A stretch of DNA of 60,987 nt from Chara braunii (taxonomy: Eukaryota > Streptophyta > Charophyceae > Charales > Characeae). Positions within the stretch are counted from its first letter, which is position 1. Each line of letters starts with the position of its first letter. Positions 45,670 through 56,664 of this stretch are shown piece after piece. A model generated the notes under the pieces. It saw nothing but the letters and a program-made list of their open reading frames with translations. It was not told where the DNA came from and did not search any database. The stretch covers positions 452,376-513,362 of the forward strand of contig BFEA01000222.1 in assembly GCA_003427395.1 (NCBI GenBank). Reading direction: 5' to 3'. The translations under genes and the position numbers were made by a program.

Positions 45670-46347
45670 TCACATTGGTCCAAACCAATGACTGGGCGTT
45701 GGCCCAAACTCATCCTCCCATCTGAAGGCCTCATCGCACGGCTGGTGCATTGGAGGCCGCCTCTCTTCCCTAGGCCTCGAGATCGCATACCTCTCGTCCC
45801 CGCTGCTGATTTCTATGACTTCTTGTACATCCTCCTCCTCGTCCTCTTCGTCCTCCGTCTGTATGGGGCTATACCCGCCTGCTAGGTTCTTTGGATCGTA
45901 AGTAAAAGGAACCTTTGTCCCTGTCCCATATCCCTCACAACTGTCGTAACCGCTTCGTCCTTCAAGCGGGCTTTCCCTTCTTTCCTCGCCTTCCTCATGC
46001 TCGCTGCGCATGTCCTGCCTCTCCTCGCTTTCCCCACACCAAGGCTCACGTCGTTCGCATTCCCCGACCCTTCCCTCGTCAGAGGCTCGAGCCTCGCCTC
46101 CCATATTCGCATTGCCCGCTTCTCCCACATTTGCCCTTTCCTTCTCACCCTCACTCTCGGATGAGATCTCTATACCTTCTCCCTCCCGGAGGGTCTTCTA
46201 CATAAGCACTTTCTCCCTCTCCTTTCTGGCACGCGCCTGGACAAATCTCCTACAAACAACTTCCTTTTGGCAGTCCTTGGCTCTTGGCTTGGTCCCGTTC
46301 CACCTCCTTCGGTAGGCCTGTTGATGGCCCCACTGTCATTCTCGTTG
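45670..46347 (-). pseudogene. Extra ORF downstream of element H integrase, acidic, unknown
   Basis: On the pol strand, about 0.4 kb after pol ends. One frame begins MKFGNENDSGAINRPTEGGG (46347). After a frame change near 46150 the other frame runs to a TGA at 45670. The latter encodes a charged, low-hydrophobicity region with a strongly acidic run, QTEDEEDEEEDVQEV, followed by IEISSGDERYAISRPREERR. No transmembrane segment or envelope-like feature is visible. Reading frame, strand and codon-like composition argue it was translated, perhaps as a third ORF. I do not recognise a family. Confidence 0.45.
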
Positions 46348-46732
46348 CCGAATTTCATTTTTGCTTTTCTTGTTTTTCTCCTAAGTCCTGTATAACATAA
46401 CAACACCCGCAAAGCCCCTCACACACCCGTTTCCCCAGTCCGGTAGGCAGTTCCCCCTTCCCCAGAATGCTCCCAGTATCCTTCGCATCATGCCCCTTTC
46501 ATACATTTCCCCTCCTTTATGCAAATGCGCCATTTGTGATGATCCCATTATTTCCCATCAAAAACTATGATACAATGCCCCAACAATCCTTCTCGTTGTC
46601 GCACAAAACCCGCTACCGCAAATCCCCAAGTCATCCTGCATTTCAACCTCAGTCAGTCCAAGTCATTGCCCCAGTCAAAAAAATGACAGTCCCACAGACG
46701 TAGTCAGAGACAGAACCAAAGTGTGGGCAAGG

Positions 46733-49700
46733 TCATTGCCAGTCCTTAGCTTGTAGCTTTTCAGTTTCCCTGTCCTCGGCCTCCTGAAGCCATTGTTCCA
46801 CTGGGTCTCAACTTAGAAACCTGACCAATCGTTGCCCCGGGAAGGGTCCTTTCAATCCAGTTCCATCCAAATCTTCCAGTTCGAATGTGTTCAGTCCCAC
46901 CCGCTTGGCGACCCGGTAGGGGCCTTTGAACCTCCTCCCCAGTTGTCCAGACCAAGTACTCTCTAGTGCCGAGTTCCTTAGCAATACCATCTCCCCCACT
47001 TGAAATGGCTCCTTTCTGACATTCTTGACCTGGTCCCACCTTGCTTTGTCCCTCATCCTGCTGTCTAGTACCCGGTTGGCGATGTCTTCCATGACCTCTT
47101 CGTTCTTAAGGACCTGTTGACACCTTGCCTCGATTAATTCTGTCGTGGTCATTCACGGATCGTCATCTATTCTGTTCCAGGTAGGTATCAAGGCTTCAAC
47201 GGGAAAGTCGATCTCTCTTCCGTACCAAAGTTCTGCTGGAATACATCTCATTGTCCTTTTAGGTGTCATGTTCTCTGAGAAGACAGTCTGCTTGAGATAC
47301 CTAGGCCAGTTTCCCAGATGGTCCGCCGCGAGCTTCGCAATTGTGTTCTTTAAGGTTCGGTGCCCTCGTTCCACAGGCGCGTTGGCCTCCGGGTGATACG
47401 GCTCGATGAGTTTGATCGGTACGCAGAGTCTCTTAAGCATTCCCGATACTTCTTGGTTCACAAATTATGTCCCATTGTCCGTTATAAACCTCCTGACGAA
47501 AGGATGCCTTAAGTAGAAGTCTTTTATCCAGTCCGCTACACTTCTCCCTGTCTTTTTCTTGAGAGCGACCGCCTCCACGAACCCACTCAAGTTGTCTCGC
47601 GCATCCAGAATATACCTGTACCCATCTGTTGATACAGGCATGACCGCAAGGTCAAGGTGGACCAGATGTCCCGGCCCTAGCACCCGCGTAGGTCTAAGCG
47701 GCTCGAAGACTCGTGCCGAGCTTCGCTCCTGGCAGATAAGGCATGTCTGGCAGTATATGGCGACCATGCCTGCCATGCCTGGCCAATAATAAAGCGGCGC
47801 TATCTTTGCAAGAGTTCCTTTGGACGACCGATGTCCTCCTGCTAGTCCGTCATGCATTGTTTGGATAACGTCTAACTGCCTAGATCTTCCGCACACAACT
47901 CTTCTAGGCATAGCACCTTCTTCTGTTCGGAACAGATGGCCGCCCCTTAGGACGTACCTTTCGGCCTCCTCCCTTGCCTTAGTGCTGACTTCCGTGGGTT
48001 GCTTGTTTCCTACCAACAACAACCCGATCTCCCGAAAGATCCCTTCGTATGTCTGGGCATAGAAAAACTCCTTTCCTTCGTGGTCCTTATCCTTTCTCTC
48101 CTGCATCTGGTTTACCATCCATTGCAACTCTTTCTTCTCCCAAGATTCCACTAAGCTCATCACGGCTTCCCGGCCTCCCTCAACCGTCATTGCTATTAGC
48201 TCCTCCTTCGGTCCTACTATTGCTCCCCATGAATCTCTCTCCTCTTTACGTCCTCGAGCGGTGACGGGTCCTTCTCTAAGTTGTGCTATTATGGCAGGCG
48301 CCCCCTTCTCCAAAGTCCGGATCAACAGTTCTCCCGACGCGCAATCTTCGTCCATCATTTCGTTGTCCACCGCAAGGGTTCCTCCCTCGAATTCAAGGAA
48401 CGCGTCTATGGGCTCCGCCTCTTCCACCCCTTCTGGGGTGATGCAAACCCGGCTCAACCCATCGGCCTTGTTTCTGATTCCCGCAATCCGTTCGATATTG
48501 TAATCGAACTGTCGGATAAATCCTACCCATCTCCCCACCGTCGGATCTATAGGCCTGTAATTCTTTAGGGCCCCCGCAACATTTGTCGGATCGATCCTAA
48601 GGATGAACCGCCTTCCAAATAGGTAGGCCTGGAAGGTCTTAAGACAATGCAAGATGGCTAGGACCTCCTTCTTGAATTGTGAGTATCGCCGCTCTGCGGA
48701 GTTTAGGGTTCTCGAACCTAATCGGCCTCTCTTTTCCCTCCTCATCCCTTGAACCAGTACGCCTCCTACGGTCAAGGGTCCTTCATCCGTTTCCAGGATG
48801 AATGGTCGTCCTACTTCATCATTAAAGCAGGGTGCCGACATGGCGACCTGTTCCGATGTCAGAATGTCCTTGAGGGTCTGAACGGCTTCTTCTCGCTCCT
48901 CCGTCCAGTCCATGGTCCCTTCTTCTCTGATCATAGCCCAGATAGGTTCAACAATCCTGGCAAAATTCTTAATGAAGATTCTCCAAAAGCCGACCACGCC
49001 TAGGAATGCTCTTACCTCCGTTGTCATCCCAAGGGTGTTGGCCACTGCGATATCTTGTCTGTCTTTGTCGGATCTGGCTTCCTACCGTAAACACCGCAGC
49101 GAAATCCTAGTATAGTTACCTCCGTTACTGCTAGAATACTCTTTGGTCCACTACCCGTGATGTTGTATACTAGGAACCGGCGAAGTAAGTCTTTGATGTC
49201 TTGTAGGTGGTCCCATACAAACTTTCGGATTCCTGGCTGGACTTTCGTCTCGTCTTTCTCCTGCGCGCCTTTGATCAGGTTGTCGTCGATGTAGGGTTCA
49301 CACTTCTCTGGGAACATGTCCCCAACTACGGCGAGCATTTTTCGTTGCGCTTCAGCTACCGCGTTTGTAAAGCCCATAGGAGTCACCTGCATCTGCAACT
49401 GTCCTACGGGGGTATGCATTGCGGTGTACGGCCTGTCCCGGACATCAAATGGAAGCTGGTCGTATCCTGAGTATAGATCGATCAGAGAGTAAATGCTCCG
49501 ACCGACATGCGACTCTGCTAATAAATCAGCCTGAGGTAGCGAGCCAGCATCCCGGATGGTTACCGCATTCAACTTTTGTAGATCCTGAATCCACCTTAGC
49601 ATCTTATTGGGCTTTCGAAAGACGAACCACCGGTTTGCGTATGGCGACGCCATAGGTTCTGCGACAAAGGAGTCCATTTTTGCTCGAAGAAGGTCTGTCA

Positions 49701-50060
49701 CTTCCCCCGCTATCCCAAATTCATAGGACGGACCCTTGTCATTACAGCACTCATGTTCTACCGTGTGGATTCTGACCGGAGGAATCAACTTCGCGTCCAG
49801 CCGCCCCTTTTGGTGATCACTAAAGGCAAATGTCAGGTGAAACTCTTGGCAGGTCTTTTTTATCAGGCGGTTTTCCTCTTCCGTTAGGAATCCGTCTACC
49901 CCTATCTTCATCGTATCTGCTACCTCATCTGGTATCCGATGTCCTTCCGTCGCTCTCCTTTCCTGGATCACTCGAAGGACTTCCTCCTCCTTCTCCATAG
50001 CCTCCTCCTTTGACGTTTCTAGCAGGATTGAAACCGACTTTGCTTTCTTTCCTACCGGCT
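46733..50060 (-). pseudogene. Element H pol (RT-RNase H-integrase)
   Basis: RT (49998-49024) has FVFRKPNK, SLIDLYSGYDQ, MGFTNAVAEAQRKM and catalytic YIDD (residues 236-239 from the Met at 49998). GIRKFVWDHLQDI and GRKPDPTKTDKISQWP follow. A one-base deletion near 49028 shifts the frame; the next piece starts TEVRAFLGVVGFWRIFI. RNase H carries ILETDEGPLTVGGVL and RIDPTNVAGALK and ends NKADGLSRV. The integrase has an HHCC finger (MHDGLAGGHRS...CQTCLICQERS) and DDE residues in HLDLAVMP, FITDNGT and NAPVERGHRTL. In-frame stops occur at 47465 (TAA), 47153 (TGA) and 46808 (TGA); without the last, the frame runs to 46733. YIDD, FVW(D/E)HLQD and ERGHR-type integrase differ from A-D and recall a gypsy lineage I associate mainly with fungi. 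Confidence 0.9.
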
Positions 50061-53000
50061 TGTACTTTTGAACACTTCCTTCCGGGATCTTTCTCCTAAA
50101 AAATGAACGGTCGGGATTGCCCTTGTTGCCTCTGCGATTCGTGGTTGAATACTAACTAATTTTTCATTCAGACAATATCCCTTTTGCACTTCTCTTTCAA
50201 ATTTGGCCAAGGTCGCCGAGTCCACTCCTACCTTGTGGTATGTGAGGGCCTTGATGAGCTGTAATAAATCGGGGATCTCGAGTGCGACTTCCGGCACGTC
50301 CATGCGTACTTCTTTCCGTTTGGGCAGGCTGGCACCGAGTTCAACTTCTGACTCCTTTTCCGCTACCATAACACCTAAGACTTCGTCCTCCTGCATCCTC
50401 TTCTTCTGGGGCAGGCCCATCTTGATCCATTCTTTCTTGTTGAATGCCTCTTCAATCACGATTTCCACCCTTTCTCTCATACCTTCCATCCGCGCGAAAG
50501 CCCCTTTTCCTGCGCTATCTTCGAACGACGACGACCACGTTGCCAACTTCCCCTTTGGCGGTTCCCCTCCAGTTCTGAGGAGTCGGAGAAGTTCACCCCG
50601 GCCGGTCACAAGATCTTCTATGTCTACCATATGCGTGTCATCGTGCAAGTGCATGCCTATCATTTCCACGTTTGCGCACCACGGTCTCCCGAGGATTATA
50701 TCGTGATCCATTTCCTCCATTACAGTCATCCTTTGGAACGACCAGATTGACTCCCTGGCTCCTGCCTTGACTGCACATTTCGTGACATACCCAGCGAACG
50801 AAATTTCCCCACCGGCTCCCCGGATGCTCCCCGTCACTTCCTTATTTACCGTGCAGCCTGTGATTGTAGTGAAATTTCTCCTTATGAGAGTGATTTCCGC
50901 TCCCCCGTCTACTAATGCGTCGGTATGATGAGTTCCGATCTGAATTTTCAATTTTCCTACGGGTAGCGCATGGAAACTGAGCTTTGTCCTAGGAGGTGCC
51001 CTCATGACTTCGCCACCTTCTCGGTCTGGCAGGCTCAACTGGATGTCTGCAAAGGCTTTCTCAAGATCCTGTAAATCCCCACGACTCCTCTGAAGGTTAG
51101 CGACCTCTTGCGGGGCTTCCTCCTCCCTTTTTTCTTCCGGTGCTCCGGGGTTCTCGTCTATCTCTACCCACCGCCGAGTCAACAATTGTCTATGCCCTTT
51201 GAGCAACCTAGGGCTAGCCTGCAACATGGTCTGAAACGACACGGACACCATGGTTCCTAATAACTTGCTAAGGGTGTCGTCGATCTCGGGCAAGGTTAAG
51301 ATCGAAATCTGATACCGAAACTTCTTCTTGGTAGCGGTAACCTTGTCCGCAGGCTCCTCTTCCCTAGGCTTCCCATAGACTTTTTCTGGTTCTCCGGCCT
51401 CAGGTTCCTCCTGGGGTACGAAGCTTTCGACAACCTCCTCCATCACGGTGTCGCGGGTAATCCTCCTCCCATCCGTCCCTAGCCGAGTAGTCGCGTTCAC
51501 CCTATCACGTCTGTCGTTTTCCAAAATGAAGTTGACCTGCGGCCCGCGGCCCCGAAGCTGATCCCAGATGATATCTACCACTGGCTCAGCTTCTACGGCT
51601 GCTATCTCTAGCCCATTGAGCATGATAACGGCCCGCCGCATCCCCCCTGGCGAGTTCCAATTTACCCGTTCTCCCTGTGGTTCGAATATCTCTCCCTTTA
51701 ATGACCTGGTACATCTTCTTTTTAATATATCATGGTCGAGTTTTGGACTTGCGCGCACATAATGTCCCATCGCGGTGCAGTACCTGCACTGCTCGTTAGC
51801 AGAATCCCTCCGTCCGAACCCTCGATTGGCTACACCTGGCGGAACTATGGCTTCCTGGGGAGGGAGGGAGGGTCGGGACACTTACGCCTGCATAACCAGT
51901 AACGCGCCCTCCATCCTTTCAATTTTGTTGTCGACTCTGTGCACCCGTTCATGTAGACTTTCAATCCCCTTCTTTACCTTGTCGCCCGTCCTACCGGTCA
52001 GATCTATGACCTCCCCTTCCTTAAGCAAGGCCAATGTCTCAGTCACTACCATCTTTTTGGCCAGATCCGTTACCGTACTGAAATCAACATCCCTAGTGTT
52101 TACGAATTTGCTCGTCTCTTAGTAAGCCGACAGGATCTTGTCCTTGTCGAACTCGAAGAACTGCCTGAGGAAGTACTTACTCATTATTCGGTCCGTAACC
52201 CCGGGGATCCTTAGTGCTACCAAAGTAAACTCCCGTAGGAAGTCGTTGTAAGTCGCGAAGTTCTTCCTCTGGATTGCCGCTAAATAGGCTTCCATCGTCA
52301 TCTTCTCTGCAGCCAGATATTTTCTCATCATCACATCCCGGGTTTCTTTCCAAGACCGGCTCGCGGCCACAATGGCCATTATGTCCCGCCCTAGGCTCAG
52401 TGACACATGCTGTCCCAGGTGGTCCATTTTTTCTTCTTCGGTCCATTTCAACAGCGCAACTAGGTTCTCATAATCGATCAGGAACTCCGTGATGTTCGCC
52501 CCATCGAACGTCAACTTTTTCTTAGCGTCCGCTAGGTAGCCCTGGTTTTTGTTCAGTGCTTGTGCAAGGGATGATACTATCTTCCTAAGGCCGCCTTCGG
52601 AGCTACTGGCCTCGCCTGCCATACTAGTATCCGGCCCTTCCTTGTCGGCCTATCGTCTTTCTCTGGTCTTCGCAGTTCCTTGTGGGTCAAACCATCCCAA
52701 CACCCTTTCCCTGAGGCTCCAGAGTCCCTCACATCCTCGCGTGACTGCTGGTGTGGTCGGCAGGCGGCTAGCCCTACTATCTATTGCTGGTGGGTTCGTA
52801 TCTTTCTCCGCTTCCATCCCCGGGGAGTTCTCTCTTTCTTTCCTCCTTTTGCTCGGAGTTCCCCCACGGTCACTACCCTTATCCCCTTGCCCAGTTCCAC
52901 CTCAGCCAACCCTCCTTTTGCCCCGTGGTTCTTCCTGCAAAGGGCCTTCTTCGTTCCCAGTCATCATTTCCTCGATCAATCTTGCTTTGTACTCTGCGGT

Positions 53001-53309
53001 CCTCTTTTCTATTTCTGCTAGTTTGCGCCTTGCATCCGTGACCCTTACTTTCTTAGACACAGCTCCCTCTGAATTCCAGGGGCTTGTCCTATCCTTATTC
53101 CTGCCCTCCTTGGTTTCCTGAGTCCCTTGCCTGCTTCCCCCGGCTTTCCCCGAGCTTTCGCCTAAGGAGATTTCCTTCCGGTTCCCTTTGGTACCATTTG
53201 GGTTTGTCGATTCTCTGTCTTTCTGCCCTTCTTCGCTTTGCACGGCACTGCCTCCTAAGCGTGGTCCTCCTTCACTCTTGCGGTTATCCGTCTCATCCTC
53301 CGTTGCCAT
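50052..53309 (-). pseudogene. Element H gag-protease
   Basis: Reads in one frame from about ATG 53309 (MATEDETDNRK) to 50052, broken by stops at 52902, near 52650, at 52119 and near 51882. The capsid region (52622-52119) has FDGANITEFLIDYENL and KYLAAEKMTMEAYL. A nucleocapsid finger CRYCTAMGHYVRAS (51788-51747) lacks its last Cys. The 609-codon open piece (51881-50052) then contains a charged linker and a retropepsin with ALVDGGAEITLI (Asp codon 50909-50907) and HDIILGRPW. The second active-site residue is Gly, encoded GGG, at least two base changes from any Ser or Thr codon. Near 50060 one base too many separates it from pol, whose frame reads KYKPVGKKAKSV. Confidence 0.85.
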
Positions 53310-53489
53310 TTTGCCTAGTTCTGCATAAGCCAAAGAATTCCCAGGATACACGCAACGCGGAGCATTTAGGTTCCCTAGGTTCCCGACTTCGTTGGCTTAT
53401 CTTTATTTGGGAAGTAGACTTTTCCCTATCTCCGTTTCCTGATTGCTTCCCTAAAAAGGAGCCACGGCTGGCCTTGCGGCCCTGTCGAG

Positions 53490-53750
53490 CTAAGGGTGTG
53501 ACTTAGTTTCCTTTATCACAGGCTCGTTTAGAGCGTCCTTGCCTCGTCGGCCCGGTGCGTAGGAGCCCGGGTTAGGCATCGTGCTAGGGAAAGTTTCCCG
53601 AGCGGTATTTCCCTTTCCGACCTTCAGGGTCACGACAACCATTAGGAGTCTACCCCCTCCTTTGTTTTCTAGCGGGTTTTGATCATCCGGGTCCGAGGCC
53701 CCTTTCTTATTTCCATCGGCGAACTTCTGTACGTAGTGGACTATACTCAA
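53490..53750 (-). other. Short open frame before gag, doubtful
   Basis: 86 codons starting MSIVHYVQKFADG. It lies between unit 3 of the tandem family and gag, on the same strand. No recognisable domain and no sign of selection can be seen; it may be spacer. Confidence 0.2.
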
Positions 53751-53777
53751 TTTGCCCTATTGGCCCGCCTGCGGGTG

Positions 53778-54643
53778 CTAGTCCCATTCTCGCCCTCGCG
53801 GCCCTTCCGGCTCGATAGGCTCCTCGAATAGTTCAGCCACCCCTGCTAAATAACTTTCTCCTATCTCGATTTCCCTTTGGATTATGCATTCGCATCCCGC
53901 CAGTCTAGCCGTGGCGGCCTAAACATCAGGATGTGGATGACTTCCAGTAACTCGTGGGCCCTGTCTCCCCAGAACGGCCCATGCTCCACAATGACATCGT
54001 AGAACATCCGAATGGTCGGGGAGGGGAAGTGGTCTACCCAGACTATCGCCGAGTCTGCCAGAACCTGCGCCCTCGAGAGACTCCCGAAGACGAGGTCTAT
54101 CATAAAACGGGGAACTCGGCACCTCAGTGGCGTGGTAGGTGCCCTGAATTCCCTTCAACCTCCCATTTCCACCCGGGTAAGTAAGTCCACGTTTCTTCTA
54201 CCCCTGACTGATTGTCCTATCCGTGTTAACACCCGGGCCACCCTCCGAAAGACGGGAGCCAGCTCGTGGCCTTGCACTATTTCTATCCCCAGCAAGTGCC
54301 ACCCTGCCTCGGGTAGGTACAGGACTCCGGTTACCTCTAAACTGGAGAATAGATCATCCCCTGGTCCCCGATTGATTCTCATCCCCGTCCACCGACATTC
54401 TACCAACATGAAGGCGATGTCTTTCCCCAAGGTTACGGTCCGCCATTCTACGTCAAACCCCCGATAGTTGGGACTCGAGGGGAGGGATACTTCCCATCGC
54501 CCGCCATTATTCCACTGCGGTCCGGGGTACTGGGGCTGACGTTCCATTCGCATGCGGGGCTGGTGTTCCATTCGCACATGTCTTGCTGCCATTGCTGCCT
54601 TGGCGATTCCGTGCATAGTCCACATAGAGAGGGTTATAGCCAA
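53778..54643 (-). pseudogene. Tandem family unit 3 (unknown protein), frameshifted
   Basis: Homologous to the intact unit at 55861-56664. The first frame (54643-54155) contains GGRWEVSLP, FMLVECRWTG and GVLYLPEAGWHLLGIEI, matching DGVLVILP, FLWIETIW and GWVYLSQDGENAMVIEL of unit 1. A frame change leads to VPRFMIDLVFGSLSR and VEHGPFWGDRAHELLEVIHIL (54103-53885), matching the PPFL...FGTRSR and MGPF...ELTEIL blocks. A second shift gives REIEIGESYLAGVAELFEEP, matching the C-terminal block, closing at TAG 53780-53778. At least two frameshifts; function unknown. Confidence 0.7.
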
Positions 54644-54710
54644 TCCTTAGCAAACGTCCACCTACTGACCTCTTACCCTTCAAGTTTTCATTCTTCTTCC
54701 CTGATTTCAA

Positions 54711-55502
54711 CTATCCCTCCATATCCCCAGGAGCAGCAACCCCCTCCGGTTGTTCGTACAGCCGGTAAAGGTCATCTATGTAGGTTGCGCCCCGACCTAC
54801 TTCCCGCCGGATGACTCTCCACATAGCCTCATCACTTATTTGCGGAACTCCTGGCCTAGTATTTACTGTTGCTCGTAGTATACAAAACACCTCGTGCCCC
54901 TGTTCGTTTTTAAAAGGCCCCATCTCTAGGAAGGTCCGGTAGTATTCTTGATACATTAATACTTCGTCAAAATCTAGCCTAGTTACGGCCGCTACCGCCT
55001 GCTCCACTCGCTCTATGCCCCCCAGTCGTCTTAGTAGAAAGGGTGGCAGACTCATTCGTACGACCTCATTTGGTAACTCAAAGGCCCCTGCTGCGGCAAC
55101 TTTTACCTCAGCCGTCACGTCATCTCGTTCTGGATCCGTGAACTCAAACCCTTCCCGCCAAGTTATTTGCCATGCTCCTTCAAACATTCGCACGGGGTCA
55201 TCCCTGGAAGCCAAAGCAATCCCAAAGGTCCGCCATCCTTCTTCCGACAGGTGTAAGGATCCCGTCGCATGCACTCACCCCGGGAGGTCCAAGTTTATGC
55301 CTCTGAATTATCCTCTCGCACGTCACTCCAGCTCTACTACTAAGTACATCGTGTCTTCCACCAACTCTACCCCCACCCAGTCCATTACCGGGTTGCTTAT
55401 CACGTTTCTTGCTGGCAGGCTTATTTCGACCCTGCCCCCCGATGCTCTTGGTGGTAGGATCCCGCGAGGCCTATCCTCCCAGAATGTCATTCGCCGGACC
55501 AT
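54711..55502 (-). pseudogene. Tandem family unit 2 (unknown protein), nonsense codons
   Basis: One frame from ATG 55502 (MVRRMTFWEDRPRG) to a stop at 54711, about 263 codons, nearly the length of unit 1 (267). It is interrupted by TGA at 55325-55323, where homologues have Trp, and by a TAA and a TGA within the next 60 bp. All can arise by single transitions. Conserved blocks are GGRVEISLP, YLVVELE, TGSLHLSEEGW, VRMSLPPFLLRRLGG, LEMGPFKNEQGHEVFCIL and VIRREVGRGATYIDDLYRLYE. The last block is well conserved among the three units. No known domain recognised. Confidence 0.75.
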
Positions 55503-55616
55503 CTTGCAACGTCTCCTTTCCTGCTTTCTTAGTCCGATTGCTGCACCCACCGAGATTCCATGCCCTTTCGTGCTTTAGTCTTTCTCGTCCCAACCTTCCT
55601 CTTCCCTTATTGGGTT

Positions 55617-55793
55617 TCAAATCCGTTCTATCCATACATATGATAATTCTCGGGCAACCCCAAACCCCACCCAGTCGCACGTGGTCCCCCTCCACTCGTT
55701 TTCCGTTGGTATAGGCATTTTTATCCCTCCCCTGAATCCCCTTGGTTCCCATCCTTTGAAGGTGTATTCCATTATCATTTCCTCTCTAGTCAT
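55617..55793 (-). pseudogene. N-terminal fragment of a fourth tandem unit
   Basis: From MTREEMIMEYTFKGW: GGIKMPIPTENEWRG and ELSYVWIERI align with the start of units 1-3 (GGRVEISLP, MYLVVELEW). Coding similarity ends at a TAG at 55617, so only about 58 residues remain. It suggests repeated duplication and loss. Confidence 0.5.
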
Positions 55794-55860
55794 CTTTCCT
55801 CTTCCTGCACAACACCAGGCCACCCGTTCCCCCTAGGTCAAGTCACCCTCCTTAGAAGTC

Positions 55861-56664
55861 TCAGTCCTCTATCTCATCATCTTCGTCCTCATCACTGAAG
55901 TCATCCTCCTCGTCGTAGAACAACTCTTTTACCTCTTCCAGAAATGTCTCCCCTACTGCCACATTCCTATAGACTATCCCCCAGTGCACGGAGCTAGCGA
56001 CAAAAACATCGTCTACACTAAGGCAGTTTAGTATCTCGGTCAGCTCGTCCGCCCAGTTCCCCTCAAACGGCCCCATTTCTACCGACAACCGAAAGAAGTC
56101 TTGCCTAGCACACTGGTATAGTCTGAGGTTCATCATGGACTGGCATATCCATACTAACCTGCTTCGGGTTCCGAAAACCGCATCCACCAGGAAGGGAGGC
56201 AACACACATCGCATGGTCCTGACGGGTCGCCTCATGCTTCTTCTATCTCCTAGTTCCACCCGCACGTCTATCCTTTCCATTTCCATTTCCCTCTGCTGAC
56301 ACGCAGCCCACACAACCTCCACTTCTGCCTTCCTAAACAGTTCGTCCGGCGTATTCCCGAGTGCCAATTCTATGACCATAGCATTCTCCCCATCCTGTGA
56401 CAAGTAGACCCACCCCTGGGTTTCCACTGTCCCTCGGAATTCCAAATCCATTAAGCTTGGCGACAACCTTGTCAAGCTGACATTAGTCCATATTGTCTCT
56501 ATCCAAAGAAACACGTCCTCCCCTTCCAGCATTGTCGTTTGATACGCTGGTCCAAGGTCCGTCCACGCTCCATCTTCCGGGAGGATGACCAATACCCCAT
56601 CCTTTACATCTACTGGCATTTCCGGGCCGCTGGTATAGATCGGGGAAGGCAACCATCGCGTCAT
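55861..56664 (-). CDS. Tandem family unit 1: intact 267-aa protein of unknown function
   Basis: Open from ATG 56664 (MTRWLPSP) to 55861. Conserved with the neighbouring units: residues 22-29 (DGVLVILP), 51-59 (VFLWIETIW), 84-100 (GWVYLSQDGENAMVIEL), 155-165 (LPPFL...FG), 196-212 (EMGPF...ELTEIL) and 228-250 (HWGIVYRNVAVGETFLEEVKELF in two parts). The tail 251-267 is almost wholly Asp/Glu. There is no signal peptide, transmembrane helix, zinc-binding pattern or catalytic motif that I can name. The conserved hydrophobic blocks suggest a folded protein. It lies upstream of gag on the same strand, inside the presumed element H, the place where Ogre-type giant elements carry their extra ORF1. I do not see sequence resemblance to that ORF. 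Confidence 0.7.
   Translation of the reverse strand: MTRWLPSPIYTSGPEMPVDVKDGVLVILPEDGAWTDLGPAYQTTMLEGEDVFLWIETIWTNVSLTRLSPSLMDLEFRGTVETQGWVYLSQDGENAMVIELALGNTPDELFRKAEVEVVWAACQQREMEMERIDVRVELGDRRSMRRPVRTMRCVLPPFLVDAVFGTRSRLVWICQSMMNLRLYQCARQDFFRLSVEMGPFEGNWADELTEILNCLSVDDVFVASSVHWGIVYRNVAVGETFLEEVKELFYDEEDDFSDEDEDDEIED

Noticed and set aside
52549-53506. Long + strand frames opposite element H gag
   Set aside because: Shadows of the minus-strand gag; no domain and biased Pro/Ser/Leu composition.
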